A stretch of DNA of 64,000 nucleotides from Sclerotinia nivalis (taxonomy: Eukaryota > Ascomycota > Leotiomycetes > Helotiales > Sclerotiniaceae). The stretch covers positions 124,001 to 188,000 of the forward strand of contig JAPEIS010000017.1 of NCBI GenBank assembly GCA_029531795.1, given 5' to 3'. The notes beneath the pieces were generated by a model that was not told the DNA's origin, ran no database searches, and worked only from the letters and a program-made list of their open reading frames with translations. Positions 11,890-24,180 of this stretch are shown piece after piece. How positions within the stretch are numbered: the first letter of the stretch is position 1; each line of letters opens with the position of its first letter. Made by a program: the position numbers and the translations under genes.

Positions 11890-12573
11890 TTGATGTTCAG
11901 TAAAGAATTATCTTACTTTAAAAACTGCTTTTTGTTGTCAATAGAATTGATGGTAATGTGCAAATGGCTTAATGATAATCTCTTTAAAGGGTTCATTCGG
12001 GAATCGAGATTGCAGTGCGCCTTTCCTCTATTGTTGGTTGTCAAGTCTGAAAAAAAGATCCACATCTGTCAAAACTATCAAGGATTTAATAATGTTACCA
12101 TAAAGAATCGCTATCCATTACCTATCGTTCACGAAACGCTGGATACTCTTTGCAATACAAAAATTTATACCAAATTTGATATCATTATAATATTCAGCAA
12201 ATTGCGAATCGTTGAAGAAGATAAAAAAAAAACTATACTCATTACTCGTTTTGGTCTTTTTGAATCTTTAATTATACCTTTCGACCTTTATAATATATCT
12301 ATATCATTTCAATATTATATTAATCATACACTTTTCGACGAATTGAACAAGTATTATACCATATATCTCGATGATATCTTAATCTACTCCGATAATCCTG
12401 TAAAGTATAAAAAACATATTCGTCAAATAATTCAAAAGCTAATGGATACTAGATTACAGATTGATATTAACAAATACGAATTCGAAACTACAAAAACAAA
12501 GTATCTAAGTTTTATTATTACAATCGAAGGTATCGAAATAGATCAAGAAAAGATTATAGCTATTATATCTTGA
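11890..12573 (+). pseudogene. A2 reverse transcriptase
   Basis: A 227-codon frame with clear gypsy RT landmarks: CQNYQGFNNVTIKNRYPLPI at about residues 58-77, RFGLFESLIIPFDLYNI at about 120-136, and the polymerase active site YLDDILIYS at about 159-167. The YxDD aspartates are intact. The normal FxVM(L)PFGLxNAP motif is degraded. The frame ends in a stop at the palm/connection boundary and RNase H follows in pieces. Confidence 0.85.
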
Positions 12574-12579
12574 AAGTTG

Positions 12580-13480
12580 CTTTTGTATGTAAAGGATTTA
12601 CAACGATTTCTTGGCTTTGTTAATTTCTATTGGTGTTTTATAAAAGATTTTTCAAAGATTTGTTGTTCTTTCAATGATCTTTTATAGAAGAACATTATAT
12701 AGAAATGGATTATAGATTATATAAAGGCTTTTGACACTTTAAAAAAGGCTTTTACAATGGTACCGGTTTTGGTATACTTCGATTATAGATAGAAAATTGT
12801 TTTGGAAACTAATGCTTTCGATTAAACCTCAAAAAGAGTTCTTTTACAATACAATAATAATAATATTTTGTATCCAATCGTTTACTTTTCATTTAAACAT
12901 ACAATAGCGGAATACAATTATAAGATCTACAACAAAAAACTATTCGTTATTATCAAGACAATAAAAGAATAATACTCAGAACTCTAAAGTTCATAATGTT
13001 AAGATCACATAGGCAAAGAATCAATTAGTCGTAAAACCGTAGCCCAAACTTTTCATTACCCTTTCTAATCATGAATAAACTATTACTTTTAAGTTCAATC
13101 AATAAAGAGATATCAGAACGCCTATAGTTCGCCACCATTCCTGTCCTTTCATAAACAATACAAAGAAGCTTGTTTACTAAACATTCCAAACTGATCGATG
13201 ACGTTCCTACGCTGATGATTCGAAATGAGAACGCCTCCGTCTAGGTTTCTTGTTTTGACGAAACTGTTGCGTGATCGTAACACATAAAAGGAATTCGAGA
13301 TTCTCATTGATTACAAAAACCTCGAATATTTTATAATTATAAAGGCCCTTAATCAATAGCAAATATAATAATCCGAATTTCTATCTCAATATAATTTCTG
13401 TATAATCTATCGATCAGAAAACAAAACTATTCGATTAAATATATTCAATAGAAAATATAAAGATCGATTGTATTATTCTG
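12580..13480 (+). pseudogene. A2 RT connection and RNase H, split by a solo LTR
   Basis: Translation through stops gives LQRFLGFVNFYWCFIKDFSKI (RT thumb/connection) at about 12,600-12,660, then RNase H segments. The domain is interrupted after the equivalent of EYSELQSS (about 12,975-12,991) and resumes at [14 protein letters not shown] (about 13,290-13,330). The interrupting 286-bp repeat is annotated separately. Removing it and one TSD copy restores the order of the domain. Confidence 0.75.
12997..13282. mobile_element. Solo LTR D inserted in A2 (286 bp, TSD CATAA)
   Basis: The repeat starts TGTTAAGATCAC and ends GTGATCGTAACA, which are inverted repeats matching 11 of 12 bases. Flanks 12992-12996 and 13283-13287 both read CATAA. 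It is visibly less AT-rich than the surrounding A2 sequence. TG..CA ends and a 5-bp TSD favour a solo LTR, possibly copia-type because of the long inverted ends. A non-autonomous element of similar design cannot be excluded. No other copy is in the window. Confidence 0.85.
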
Positions 13481-13799
13481 ATTCAAACGATAAACGTTTA
13501 AAGAATCAAGAATACATTGTTTTCTCTCAGAACTATTTTGATATTGATCTTTATAAAGATTTGATTAAGTATATCAATTTAGCATCAATAGAAATAATAG
13601 TATTATTCTATAATTAACCAATTAATACTTTAATCGATATAGTGTATATTAGATCCGATATTGTAGATCAATTCATCTTTGCTTTTAACAATCTATCGAT
13701 AACAAAATAATCAAAGGAGTATTATAAGATTCTTTGGATCGCTATATAGGATTATTCGATTCAAAATAATAAAATTTATTATCGGGATAAGCTTTGGGT

Positions 13800-14645
13800 T
13801 TTACCAAACGATAAACTCAAACTCCAAATTATCTATCGGATTTATTTTTCTAATCCTATCGATTATCCTAATCAAACTAAAATGATCGATTTTGTCTTTT
13901 GTATATACTAATAGTTTAATATGCATTTGGAAATCGTATCTTATGTAAAGATCTACAAACTTTGTATTCACACCAAATCGTCTAAATTGATGTCTCCCGG
14001 ATTTTTGAAACCGTTATCTATCCTTTTTCGTGTGTAATCTGATATTTCAATTGATTATATTATACCGTTTCTAGATTGCATTCGCTATAATTCTATTTAT
14101 AAATATATCTTGGTAATAATCTACAGGTTAACCAAAATAAAATATTTCATCGATATATATATACTAACGACAGAAGAGTTAATCGATACTTTTATTAATT
14201 GTATTTATATACTTTATAAACTTTCGGATAATATCATTTCCGATCGAGAAATACAGTTCGTATCAGGATTCTGATTATAACTTTCGGAGCGATTGGGAGT
14301 TATCTTAAAGCACTTTTTAGCTTTTCATCCTTAAATAAATGATCAAACTGAATATATTAATTCAATTCTGGAGTAATATTTATAAGCTTTTGTTAATTAT
14401 TATTAAGATGATTAATTGAATTGGCTATCCTTAACCGAGTTTGTATTCAATAATATAGTTTCTGAAACGATTGATTGTTTACCTTTTTTCGTCAATTATA
14501 ATTTTAATCTGTATTTAGATATTGAATTTAGTAAACCTTGCTTGCTAGATATAACTCTAATACAAAAACGGAAATTCTTTAAAAATAATCGGATTGTAGA
14601 TCGTATAGAATATATCTTAGAACAACTTCGTGTTTTTGTATAATA
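13800..14645 (+). pseudogene. A2 integrase
   Basis: Translation through stops shows an integrase core: SIDYIIPFLDCIRYNSIYKY, then [23 protein letters not shown] and DQTEYINSILE. These correspond to the D, D and E positions of the DDE catalytic triad. The open piece 14416-14643 covers the region after the glutamate (NWLSLTEFVFNN). The triad looks conserved although the frame is interrupted several times. Confidence 0.8.
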
Positions 14646-14949
14646 GATAATTGCTATTTATAAGAATTATACTAATTATCATTATTTTGATTCACTTCGT
14701 TATATAGTTGGCCAGAAAGTCTACATCAATATCAAGAATATGAAGATTTTGTGTAAAACAAAAAAGCTAGATGATAAATAGATCAATCTTTACAAGATTA
14801 TCAAGATTTATTTTTGTACTTGCTTTATTCAATTATTTGAAAACGTTAAAATCTTCTCTGTTTTCTATTATTCTTTTTTATTTCCAATTTATACTAATCC
14901 TCACTTCCCGGTTTAAACAACGATTAACAAATTAGAGTCCTTAACTATA

Positions 14950-15125
14950 TAGAATAAAGTTTTGGAGTAGGATAATGATGAGGATGAGTTTATTCAAAAA
15001 TGAATATTTGAAAGAATTCTAGATAATCACGATGAGGATGGCCTTTATTATTTGGTCAAATGGAGATACTATATATCAACTTGGTAATCAGTTAATGATT
15101 TAAAGAGTAATAAGAAAGTTCTTAT
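14950..15125 (+). pseudogene. A2 C-terminal chromodomain
   Basis: After integrase, translation reads FERILDNHDEDGLYYLVKW (about 15,005-15,065) and then RYYISTW with a stop and NDLK. This matches the chromodomain core pattern (VExILxxR...GxxYLVKWxGYxxxxxTWE) in degraded form. In chromoviruses this domain directs integration to chromatin marks. It classes the A family as a chromovirus. Confidence 0.75.
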
Positions 15126-15498
15126 CGAATATTATCATTTTTATTCAAAAAAGCCAGAGTTACTAGTTTAGATTCTAAAGCACCTCGACACTACTATATT
15201 ACAATCGGAACCACAGAATTTGCAATTGAAGTTACACGATACGATTGCTACACTTACTTTACAAAGATCCACTCGCATCAAAACGATTCGTTTCGCCTAA
15301 AGGTATATTATATGTTATTATAGTAAAAGATATAACATTTGGGATATCATACATTAAGGGATATCACATTATTAAGGAATACTATACGTTTTTGTTCGAG
15401 AATCTAATTGAGGAAAAGAATCTGTATTTTTTTTCTTTACTTTTCTTTATTTTTTAATGCCCATTTAAGGTCAAATGGATTTCTTGAAGAAAGAATAC

Positions 15499-15661
15499 TA
15501 TTATAGATTCATCCCCCTTTACCTGCATATAATCATATATGCCTTAGGCACACATATATACATTCACTTCTATATAATCAGATCATCTCCTTAACCTTCT
15601 TCCCCTCCTTGTAGTACAACTATAGATCAACCCTATATATACCTTTTCCCTCACCGTGATA
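15499..15661 (+). repeat. 3' LTR of A2
   Basis: 163 bp, starts TATTATAGATTC (RIP-mutated TGTTACGGGTTC) and ends CCGTGATA. Followed by the ATTAT target-site copy. Confidence 0.9.
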
Positions 15662-15666
15662 ATTAT

Positions 15667-15908
15667 TGAGTAATATGAAAGTTTTGTAAATTGGATGGGA
15701 TTTAGTAATTCGGTATGAAATATCTGAGAATATATAAGATTCTTAAATCAGAATTATATTAATATAAGAATCATTAGTTAAGGAAAGTATTAATTTGTAA
15801 AAATTAGTATTTTTAACTATATTAGTTTATAAGATAATCAAGGGTTTTGAAGATGTTTTTGGATTATATATTAAATAGGATCGGAAAAGAGATAATATTC
15901 AATATAAT
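15667..15908. other. AT-rich spacer between A2 and E1
   Basis: 242 bp between the A2 TSD and the E1 TSD. AT-rich, no frame or motif recognised. This is the original target DNA on the left side of E1. Confidence 0.6.
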
Positions 15909-15913
15909 GAAAT

Positions 15914-16126
15914 TATCACGGAGGCAATAAGCAGAATAACAGGAATCACTTTTGTTAATAAGACGTAGCTCGAAGAGTTATATTTCTGTAGAAGGAATGG
16001 TTTTTTAAATACATTTATGTGTAGCGTTAGCCCCGACCGGGGCTAGCTTATACTTATCCGAGATCCGACTCCTATAGATCGGAATTCGAATGGTCTTTGT
16101 ATACTATATACAAGGACCCTATAATA
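15914..16126 (-). repeat. 3' LTR of E1 (213 bp), heavily RIP-mutated
   Basis: Aligns with the other three E LTRs without gaps, ending GACCCTATAATA where E2 has GACCCCGTAACA. The hairpins seen in E2 LTRs are partly destroyed by C-to-T and G-to-A changes. On the minus strand it is preceded by a degraded polypurine tract (16127-16145). Confidence 0.9.
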
Positions 16127-19100
16127 GTACTCTTCTTCTTAAGATCGAATTCTATTGAAACGATTAAAAGGATCAGATTTATCTGGATAACGATAATGAT
16201 AATTACGGATTAGTTCTTGAGCATTTTTCAAATACTCTGTAGGTTCTTCGGTAGGCGTATTATAACCTACCTATCGGATAATATACTTCAAATGGGGACT
16301 ATTACAGCCTTAACATTTCCATCGAGAATTCAGGACTTTTTCTATATCGAATTGCTCAATATCTTCAACTTCGATAGAAGAAAAGAGCGGATTATATTGA
16401 TTAAGAATAGAATTATCATTAACGGAATATAATAGATTAATATAAAAGATTGAATGATTCTTTATAAAGGTAGAGAGTTTTAGTTTATAAGTATATAAGT
16501 TTATGATTTTCAGGATTCGAAAGGGATCTAAATTCTTTCAATCTAGCTTCTTTTGAAGATGAAGAATTCGGATATTCTTAGTATTAAACCAGATTAAATC
16601 TTGAAGCTGGTATCGATAAACAAACGAACGATAGGAATCGGTATTCTTCGAATAATGGATTTGATTAATAATCAATTCGGTTTTCAGATAATCAATGATC
16701 AATTTTATCTTTTTGATAAATTCCTTAGCATTCAGGATTTTAGAGTGATCGGAAAATATAATAGATTTGAAATTTATTCAAAGATGAAAATCGTAATTAA
16801 TAAAAAACGGTGATAAACGAAAACTTTCGGATTAAATAGAATTAATCGAGAATTCGATAATTAGTAATCATTCGGATCAGTTGTTTTGTAAATAGGATAT
16901 ATATAAGTGAAAGTATTGTTCAAATATTGTATTTGCTTTTTCTGTTTATTTATCGATTTCAGAATGATAAATTATCGATAGTTTCGAAGTAGTATTTAAT
17001 CATTTATAGATATACTTTTAAAAATCAGAAATAAATTGAGTTCTATAATCGGATATAATAATTTGCGATAGATTGTAGAGCTTTTATATATATTTCAGAA
17101 ATAAACGGGAGATTTTTTTGGAATTATAGATTCCTCGGTAAAATAGGAAATACTTTATTTTAATCAATCGATCGATTATAATAAATATCGTATTATATTT
17201 AAAGCTTTTCAGAAGATGAATAATAAAATTAATTGAGATATCTTTTCAGGTTTATTGTAAAATCGGGAGAGGATATAAGATTTCTTTTTGTTCTTTACGG
17301 TTCGGGGTGGTTCGGTGGTAATTATGATAATTGTGTATTCAATGGGAGATATAATCGTAATATACAGATCAATAATAGTTTCGGGAAAGCAGTTCGAAGG
17401 TATAGGTATAATACAGGTGTCCGGCAACAAAGAAATCGTAGATCATTCAGAGAAGCTTTGTTTTCAAAGAATCGTAATTAGGGATATAGAACTTTTTATG
17501 ATAATATAATAGATCATTATTCACAATATATTTAAATAATATGATATATAGATATCTAATAGTATTCTTTTCTAAAGCCTTTAAAATCGATAACGAAAAC
17601 AGGTCGGACAAATAAGCTTCAGCGAATAGAGATTTCAATTCTTCAAAGGGTTCCAATTGTATAGATTCAAACTATTGGATAGGGATTGGATTATCGGATA
17701 TTATAAATGGTTTAAATTCATAGATAGATAATCCGGATTCCTGAATAGATGATTCGGGATTGCGAATAGATAGCAAGGTATCGATACAAATCTAATTACA
17801 AATTATAATTGCGAAATGAACTTTCTTTTTTGAATTAATAATAAGAAACAAATCTGTATCTAGATTTTCAGTTTTCAAAATAATCTAATTTTGATGAAAA
17901 AAACGTTTATTTTTTTCTTTAAACAAATCCTTTAATCTTCTAATCAGAACATTGGATTTCGTTCTTTGTTTTCCAAAATAATATGTAATCTTGAAATTGA
18001 AACAGAATAGAAATTCAGATCAACGGGCTTAACGATGATTCAATAGCTTTGTAATTGTAAAGTACTTCAGATTTTTATAATTTGTAATAATCTTGATCAA
18101 GAAAAAAATACCTTCTAATTCAAATCGTTATTTTTCGAAATAACAGATAATTATTAGTAATTCTTTATTATAAATCTTATAATTATACTTTGTAATCAAA
18201 TACTTTTTAGAGAAATATACAATAGATCTCAAAATCCTATTATCATTGTATTAGAAAAGGATTTTAATAGATATATAATCCGATATATCCGTTTTTAAAA
18301 TCATATCCTTTTTTCAATCGAAAAAAGTTAATATAAATATTGTTATAAATACAGTTTTCAGATTCGAGAACGATTTCTTATAAACAGGATTCTATTGGAA
18401 AGCTATATCCTTTTTGATCAGATTTACCATTAAACGAATAATCGAAAAGAAATCGCAAATAAAGCATCGATAGAAATTACTAAACCTTATAAATATTTAT
18501 ATATTTATCAAATTCTTTAGCGTTTTCCAATCAATTATTGTTTTAATCTTAATTAGATCCATTTGGATTCCTTTTCGATCTACAATTAAATTCAGGAATT
18601 TCGTTTCAGATTTCAGGAATTCGTATTTCGATAAATTAATATATAATTTAGTTTTCTATAAAACATCTAATACTTTTTGTATATGCTTTATATATTCAGA
18701 ACGGATCTTATTATAGATCAGAATATCATCTAGATAAGTAGTGTAAAATATATCCAAGTATTCTTTCAGAATATCATTGATAAATCGTTGGAATATCGTT
18801 GGGACTTTGGTTAGCCTGAATAATATGATTAAAATTTCGAATAGATCGAATCGGGTATAGAATATAATTAGGTATTCTTGTCCTTTTTTAATTCGGATAT
18901 TGTTGAAAATTGAAATGATATTTATTTTCGTAAAATACTTTATTCCTTTTAGATTATTCAAGGATTTTTTGATTAAGGGTAATAGATATCGGTTTTTTAT
19001 AGATAAATTATTCAATATATGATAGTTTATACAGAATCAAAGATTACTATTGGGTTTTTTAATAAATAGAATAGGCGAAACGGAAGCAGAGGAATTCGAT

Positions 19101-19643
19101 TGGATGAATTCTTTTGTTAGGTTTTCCTTTAATCATTCTTATAAAGCTTTCAATTCGTCCCGAGATATTAAATACAAAGCTTTAAACGATAGTTTAGCTT
19201 TATTTTGTAATCGGATATCATGATTATATAAACAATATAGAGATAGTTTATCAATATTATATAAAGAAAATACATCGATCCACAATCGGAATTTAGTAGA
19301 CAGATCTTCGGAAACAGGGTTTTCTTTTTCTTTCAGGATTCGATCTATCAAGTTAATACTAATTTGGAATATTTTGTAGTTTCGATAGATATATATTGAA
19401 CAAATTCGAATTGAAATGTTTGTTATATCTTTTTTCTTTAACGTTTCAGAACAGAATAGTAGATAAATAGGATAGATTTTAATAGGGATATCGGATAGGA
19501 TTCGAATACTCGATGATTGTGTAGATGTATTATAGAATTTCCAGCAAAACTTGTTATCGAAACGAAAAGTATTGGATACGAATCCGATATAAAGATTGTG
19601 TTTCTTTAATTAGATTAATTTTAGGATAATCGGATAATAGATT
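16127..19643 (-). pseudogene. E1 RT, RNase H and integrase, degraded
   Basis: The minus-strand piece 18656-19015 is [20 protein letters not shown] at the start, [18 protein letters not shown] in the middle and an active site [11 protein letters not shown] near residue 97. 19139-19351 holds the linker before RT (FRLWIDVFSLYNIDKLSLY). 17447-17656 corresponds to the segment before the integrase zinc finger. The whole is collinear with 19862-23440 of E2 but carries many more stops. The RT aspartates are conserved here, although the frame is broken upstream and downstream. Confidence 0.8.
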
Positions 19644-19648
19644 AATTT

Positions 19649-19861
19649 TATCACGGAGGCAGCAGACAGGATAACAGAAATCACTTTTGTTGATAAGATG
19701 TAGCTCGAAGAGCTATGTTTCTATAGAAGGAACGGTTTCTTAAATATATTTATGTGTAGCGCTAGCCCCGACCGGGGTTAGTCTATACTTATCCGAGGTC
19801 CGACTCCTATAGGTCGGAACCCGAGCGGTCTCTGTATACTATATATGGGGACCCCGTAACA
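19649..19861 (-). repeat. 3' LTR of E2
   Basis: 213 bp. Plus-strand ends TATCACGG and CCCCGTAACA. Moderately mutated compared with 25074-25286. It lies next to the polypurine tract at 19862-19876. Confidence 0.92.
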
Positions 19862-19876
19862 GTACTTTCCTCCTTA
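19862..19876 (-). promoter_or_regulatory. Polypurine tract of E2
   Basis: On the minus strand the sequence just upstream of the 3' LTR reads TAAGGAGGAAAGTAC. This purine run sits where plus-strand DNA synthesis is primed in LTR retrotransposons. A mutated equivalent adjoins the E1 3' LTR. Confidence 0.7.
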
Positions 19877-19879
19877 GGG

Positions 19880-21700
19880 TCGAGCTCCGTTGAGACGATT
19901 AGGGGGATCAGGTTTATCCGGATAACGATAATGATAATTACAGATCAGTTTTTAAACATTCTTTAAATATTCTGTAGATTTTTCAATAGGCGTATTATAG
20001 TTTATTTATCGGATAGTATACTTTAGGTGGGGGTTATTACGGCCCTGACGTTCCTATTAGGAATTCAGGATTTCCTTTATATCGAATTGTTCAATACTTT
20101 CAATTTCGATAGAAGGGAAAGGCGGGTTGCGTTGACCGGGGATAGGGTTATTATTGACGGGATATAATAGGTTAATATGAAAAACCGGGTGATTCTTTAT
20201 AAAAACAAAAAGCTCCAATTCGTAAGTATACGAATCTATATTCTTTAGAATTCGAAAAAGATCTAAATTCTTTCAATCTAGTTTCTTCTGGAAACGAAAA
20301 GTTCGGATATTTTTAATATTAAACTAGATTAGATCTCTAGGCTGGTATCGATAGGCAAGCGAACAATGGGAATCGGTATTCTTCGAATAGCGGACTTGAT
20401 TAACAATCAATTCGATCTTCAGGTGATCGACAATCGATTTTATCTTTTTGACGAATTCCTTAGCATCCAGGATTCCAGAGTGATCGGAGAGTGCGGTGGG
20501 TTTGAAACCTATTCAAGAATAGAAACTGTAATTAACAAAGAACGGCAATAAACGGAAACTTTCAGATCAGGCAAAGTTAATCGAGAATTCGGCGATCGGT
20601 AGTTATTCGGATTAATCGTTTTGTAGGTAGGATATATACAAACGAAGGTATTATTCAAGTATTGTATTCACCTTTTTCATTTGTTCATCGGTTTCAGGAT
20701 GATAAGTTATCGATAGCTTCGAAATAGTATCTAGTTGTTTACAGATATATTTCCAGAAGTCAAAGATAAACTGAATTCCACGATCGGATATAATGGTTTG
20801 CGGCAGACTGTGGAGTTTCTATATATATTTCAGAAATAGATGGAAGACTTCTTTGGAGTTACAGATTCCTCAGTAGGATAGGAAATACTTTATTTTGGTT
20901 AATCGATCGATTACAACAAATATCGTATTGTATTTAGAGCTTTTCGGAAGATGGGTGATGAAATCGATTGAGATATTTTTTTAGGTTTGTTATGGGATTG
21001 GGAGAAAGTGTAAGACTCTTTCTTGTCCTCTACAGTTCGGGGTGGCTCGGTGGCAATTATAACAATTGCACATTCAATAGAAGATGTAGTTGTAATATCC
21101 AGATTAATAGTAGTTTCGGGAAAGCAGTTCGAAGGTACGGGTATGGTGTAGGTGTTCAGCAATAGGGGAATTGTGAATTATTTGGAGGAGCTTTGCTTTT
21201 AAAGGATTGTAATTAAGAATATAAAGTTTTTTATGATAATATAATAGATCATTATTCATAGTATATTTAAATAATGTGATATATAGATATCTAGCAACAT
21301 TTTTTTTTAAAGTCTTTAAGATCGATAGCGGAAGCGGATCGGATAGGTAAGCTTCAGCGAGCAGGGGTTTCAGTTCTTCAAGGGATTCCAATTGTATAGA
21401 TTCAGGTAATTGGATAGGGATTGGGTTATCGGGTATCGCAGATGGTTTAGGTTTATAGGCAGGTAATCCAGATTCGCGGATAGATAGTTCGGGATTGCGG
21501 ATAGACGACGGAATATCGGTACAGGTTTGGCTATAGGTTGTAATCGCGAAATAGACTTTCTTCTTTGGTTTAATAATAGGAAACAAATCTGTATCTAGAT
21601 TTTCGGTTTTCAGAACAATTTGATTTTGATAAAGGAAACGTTCATCCCTCTCTTTAGGCAAATCCTTTGATTTCCTGATCAAAGTATCGGGTTTCGCTCC
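19880..21700 (-). pseudogene. E2 integrase and preceding linker
   Basis: The minus-strand frame 21104-21682 (192 codons) covers the proline-rich linker between RNase H and integrase and the integrase N-terminal zinc-binding segment (IIHNSPIAEHLHHTRTFELLSRNYY). Degraded core sequence follows down to about 20,000. Plus-strand frames in this region, for example 20366-20551, are shadows. No chromodomain was recognised at the end. Confidence 0.7.
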
Positions 21701-22048
21701 TTACTTTTCGGGATGGTATATAATCTTGAAATTGAAACAGAACAGAAATTCAGACCAGTGGGTTTGACGATAGTTCAATAGTTTTGTTGTTGTAAAGTAC
21801 TCCAGATTCTTATAATCTGTGATAACCTTGATCGAGAAAGAGGCACTTTCTAATTCGGGTTGCTACTCTTCGAAATAGTAGATAATTGCTAATAATTCTT
21901 TATCATAAATCTCGTAATTACATTTTACAATCGAATGCTTCTTTGAGAAATATACAACAGATTTCAGAATCCCATCATCATTGTATTGGGAAAAGACTTC
22001 AGTAGATATATAATCCGATATGTTTGTTTTTAGAATTATATCCTTTTC

Positions 22049-23455
22049 CTAATCGAAAGAGGCTAATATAGATACCGCCGTAAATACGGCTTTCAGATTC
22101 GAGAACGATTTCTTACAATTAGGATTCCATTGAAAGGCTATATCCTTTTTGATCAGGTTTACCATCGGACGAATGATCGAGGAGAAGTCGCGAATAAAGC
22201 ATCGATAGAAATTGCTAAACCTTATAAACATTTGTATATCCGTTAGGTTCTTCGACGTTTTCCAATCAATTATCGTCTTAATTTTGGCTGGGTCTATTCG
22301 GATCCCCTCTCGGCCTACAATTAGACCCAGGAATTTCGTTTCAGGTTTTAGGAATTCGCATTTCGATAGATTGACATACAATCCGGCTTTCTGTAAGGCG
22401 TCTAGTACCTTTTGTATATACTTTATATATTCAAAACAGATCTTATTATAAATCAGAATATTATCTAGATAAGCAATACAGAATATATCCAAATATTCTC
22501 TTAAAGTATCGTTGATAAATCATTGAAACGTTGCTAAGGCTTCGGTCAGCCCGAACAGCATAACCAAAATTTCGAACAAACCGAATCGGGTACAGAATGC
22601 AATTAAGTATTTTTGTCCTTCCTTGATTCAGATATTATTGAAAGCCGAGATGATATCTATTTTTGTAAAATACTTTATCCCTTTTAGATTATTCAAGGAC
22701 TCTTTGGTTAAAGACAATGGGTATCGATCTTTCACAAACAGATTATTCAATACACAATAATCTACACAAAATCGAAGACCACCATTGGATTTCTTAACAA
22801 ATAAGATAGGCGAAGCAAAAACGAAGGAATTCGATCGGATGAATCCTTTTGCTAGATTTTCCCTTAATCATTCTTGCAAAGCTTTCAATTTGTCCCGAAA
22901 CATTGAATACAGGGCTCCAAACGGTAGCTTAGCCCCATCTTACAATCGGATATCATAATCGTATAGATAATACAAAGGTAGTTTATCAACATTACATGGA
23001 GAAAATACATCGATCCACGAACAGAATTCAACAGGCAAATCTTCGAAAGCAAAATCTTCTTTTTCCTTCAGGATTCGATCTATCAAATCGATATTAGCTT
23101 GGAATATCTTGTAGCCTCGACAGACATACATCGAACAAGTTCGGATTGAAACACTTACTATATCTTTTTTTTTTAGCACTTCAAAACAAAACAATAGATA
23201 AACAGAACAGACTTTGATAGAAATATCGAATAAGACTTGGACATTTGATGATTATACAAACATATTACAAGACTTTCGGCAGAACTCATTATCGAAGCGA
23301 AAAGTATTGGATGTAAATCCGATATAGGGATCGTATTTCTTTAACCAAACTAACCCCAGGACAATCAAATAATAAACTAATTTAATAATATAGATTTTCG
23401 ATCTTTTCTCATAATAATCATTAATTTGCAGATCAGTTAGAATATAACGATCCAT
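22049..23455 (-). pseudogene. E2 protease end, RT and connection, broken
   Basis: 23252-23455 is the end of the protease region (VLGLVWLKKYDPYIGF and FRFDNEFCRKSC). 22940-23194 is the linker before RT (SWIDVFSPCNVDKLPLYY). RT fingers at about 22,500-22,930 are broken by stops. 22049-22492 holds the RT active site, which reads YLDNILIYN, and then the thumb (KCEFLKPETKFLGLIVGREGI) and connection (FSNFYRCFIRDFSSI). The second aspartate of YLDD has become Asn, a G-to-A change, so the polymerase would be inactive even without the stops. Confidence 0.85.
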
Positions 23456-23883
23456 TCGATTTTCGAACAGTATTTTTCCGTCGAATCCAATAACTTCAAA
23501 CGGGACAGGTAATTTGTATATTGGGAACTTGATAGCTTTTATTCAATTTCGGTTTGCAAAAGTATATCCTTTGTATCCGCTATTCATTATAATATAAGTG
23601 GAACAGAATCGATCAAATATCGATAGGATAGTAACAAACAATATCATTAGATTTACTCAATTACTTATTTCTTTAACGAAAGATAAACCTTAAATTGTAG
23701 TGGCGGATAGATGTAGTATACACAGGGCTTTCGTTTGATAACGATTTATACCAAGCAGACTCCGTTTCCCGAATTCGGGGAGTTGGGAGGGGACAGATTA
23801 TACAATGATATAGTATACAATTGAATCTAAACAAAAGACGGAACAAAGGATAACAGAGCAAAACTAATAAAGCTAACTCTAAC

Positions 23884-24180
23884 TTATATAAAACGATTAT
23901 CTGGGAACAGACAATCTTTCATACAATGATCGATAAACCCACAATGGAAGTATTCCCCTCGTTCGCATCTATTAATACATCTTTGGGAATTGAGATCCAT
24001 TGGATCTCCAACAGGCATAATCGTAACAAAAACAACAAATCGGACAATGGGATTTGGGGACAAAGCAAAAGTACAATTAACAAAATTCAGGTTTTGAATA
24101 ATAATACGGGGTAACGGAACAATTAGACTACAACCGAAGCCGGTCGATCCCATCAAATACAGATAACGATTCTCCAATAT
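23884..24180 (-). pseudogene. E2 gag zinc-knuckle segment after an in-frame TAG
   Basis: Continues the gag frame directly after the TAG at 24181-24183. A CCHC-type knuckle is visible as EYFHCGFIDHCMKDC. The first cysteine of the usual C-x2-C-x4-H-x4-C appears to be changed to Tyr (TGC to TAC fits RIP). Followed by CLFPDNRFI, typical of the knuckle end in this lineage. Its role would be RNA packaging. Confidence 0.7.

Larger units (their letters stand above)
8852..15661 (+). mobile_element. Element A2: complete Ty3/gypsy chromovirus, RIP-degraded (TSD ATTAT)
   Basis: Two 163-bp LTRs (8852-9014 and 15499-15661) enclose gag-PR-RT-RNase H-integrase-chromodomain in chromovirus order. Flanks 8847-8851 and 15662-15666 both read ATTAT. 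The internal solo LTR at 12997-13282 plus its TSD accounts for 291 bp, so the original element was about 6519 bp. Every frame is broken by stops, mostly TAA, TAG or TGA where CAA, CAG or TGG are expected, so the copy is dead. Confidence 0.93.

Noticed and set aside
17233..17509. Plus-strand frames with Gly/Arg-rich peptides in E1, and the matching 20968-21165 in E2
   Set aside because: They are shadows of the minus-strand integrase region and occur at equivalent places in both copies only because the elements are homologous.
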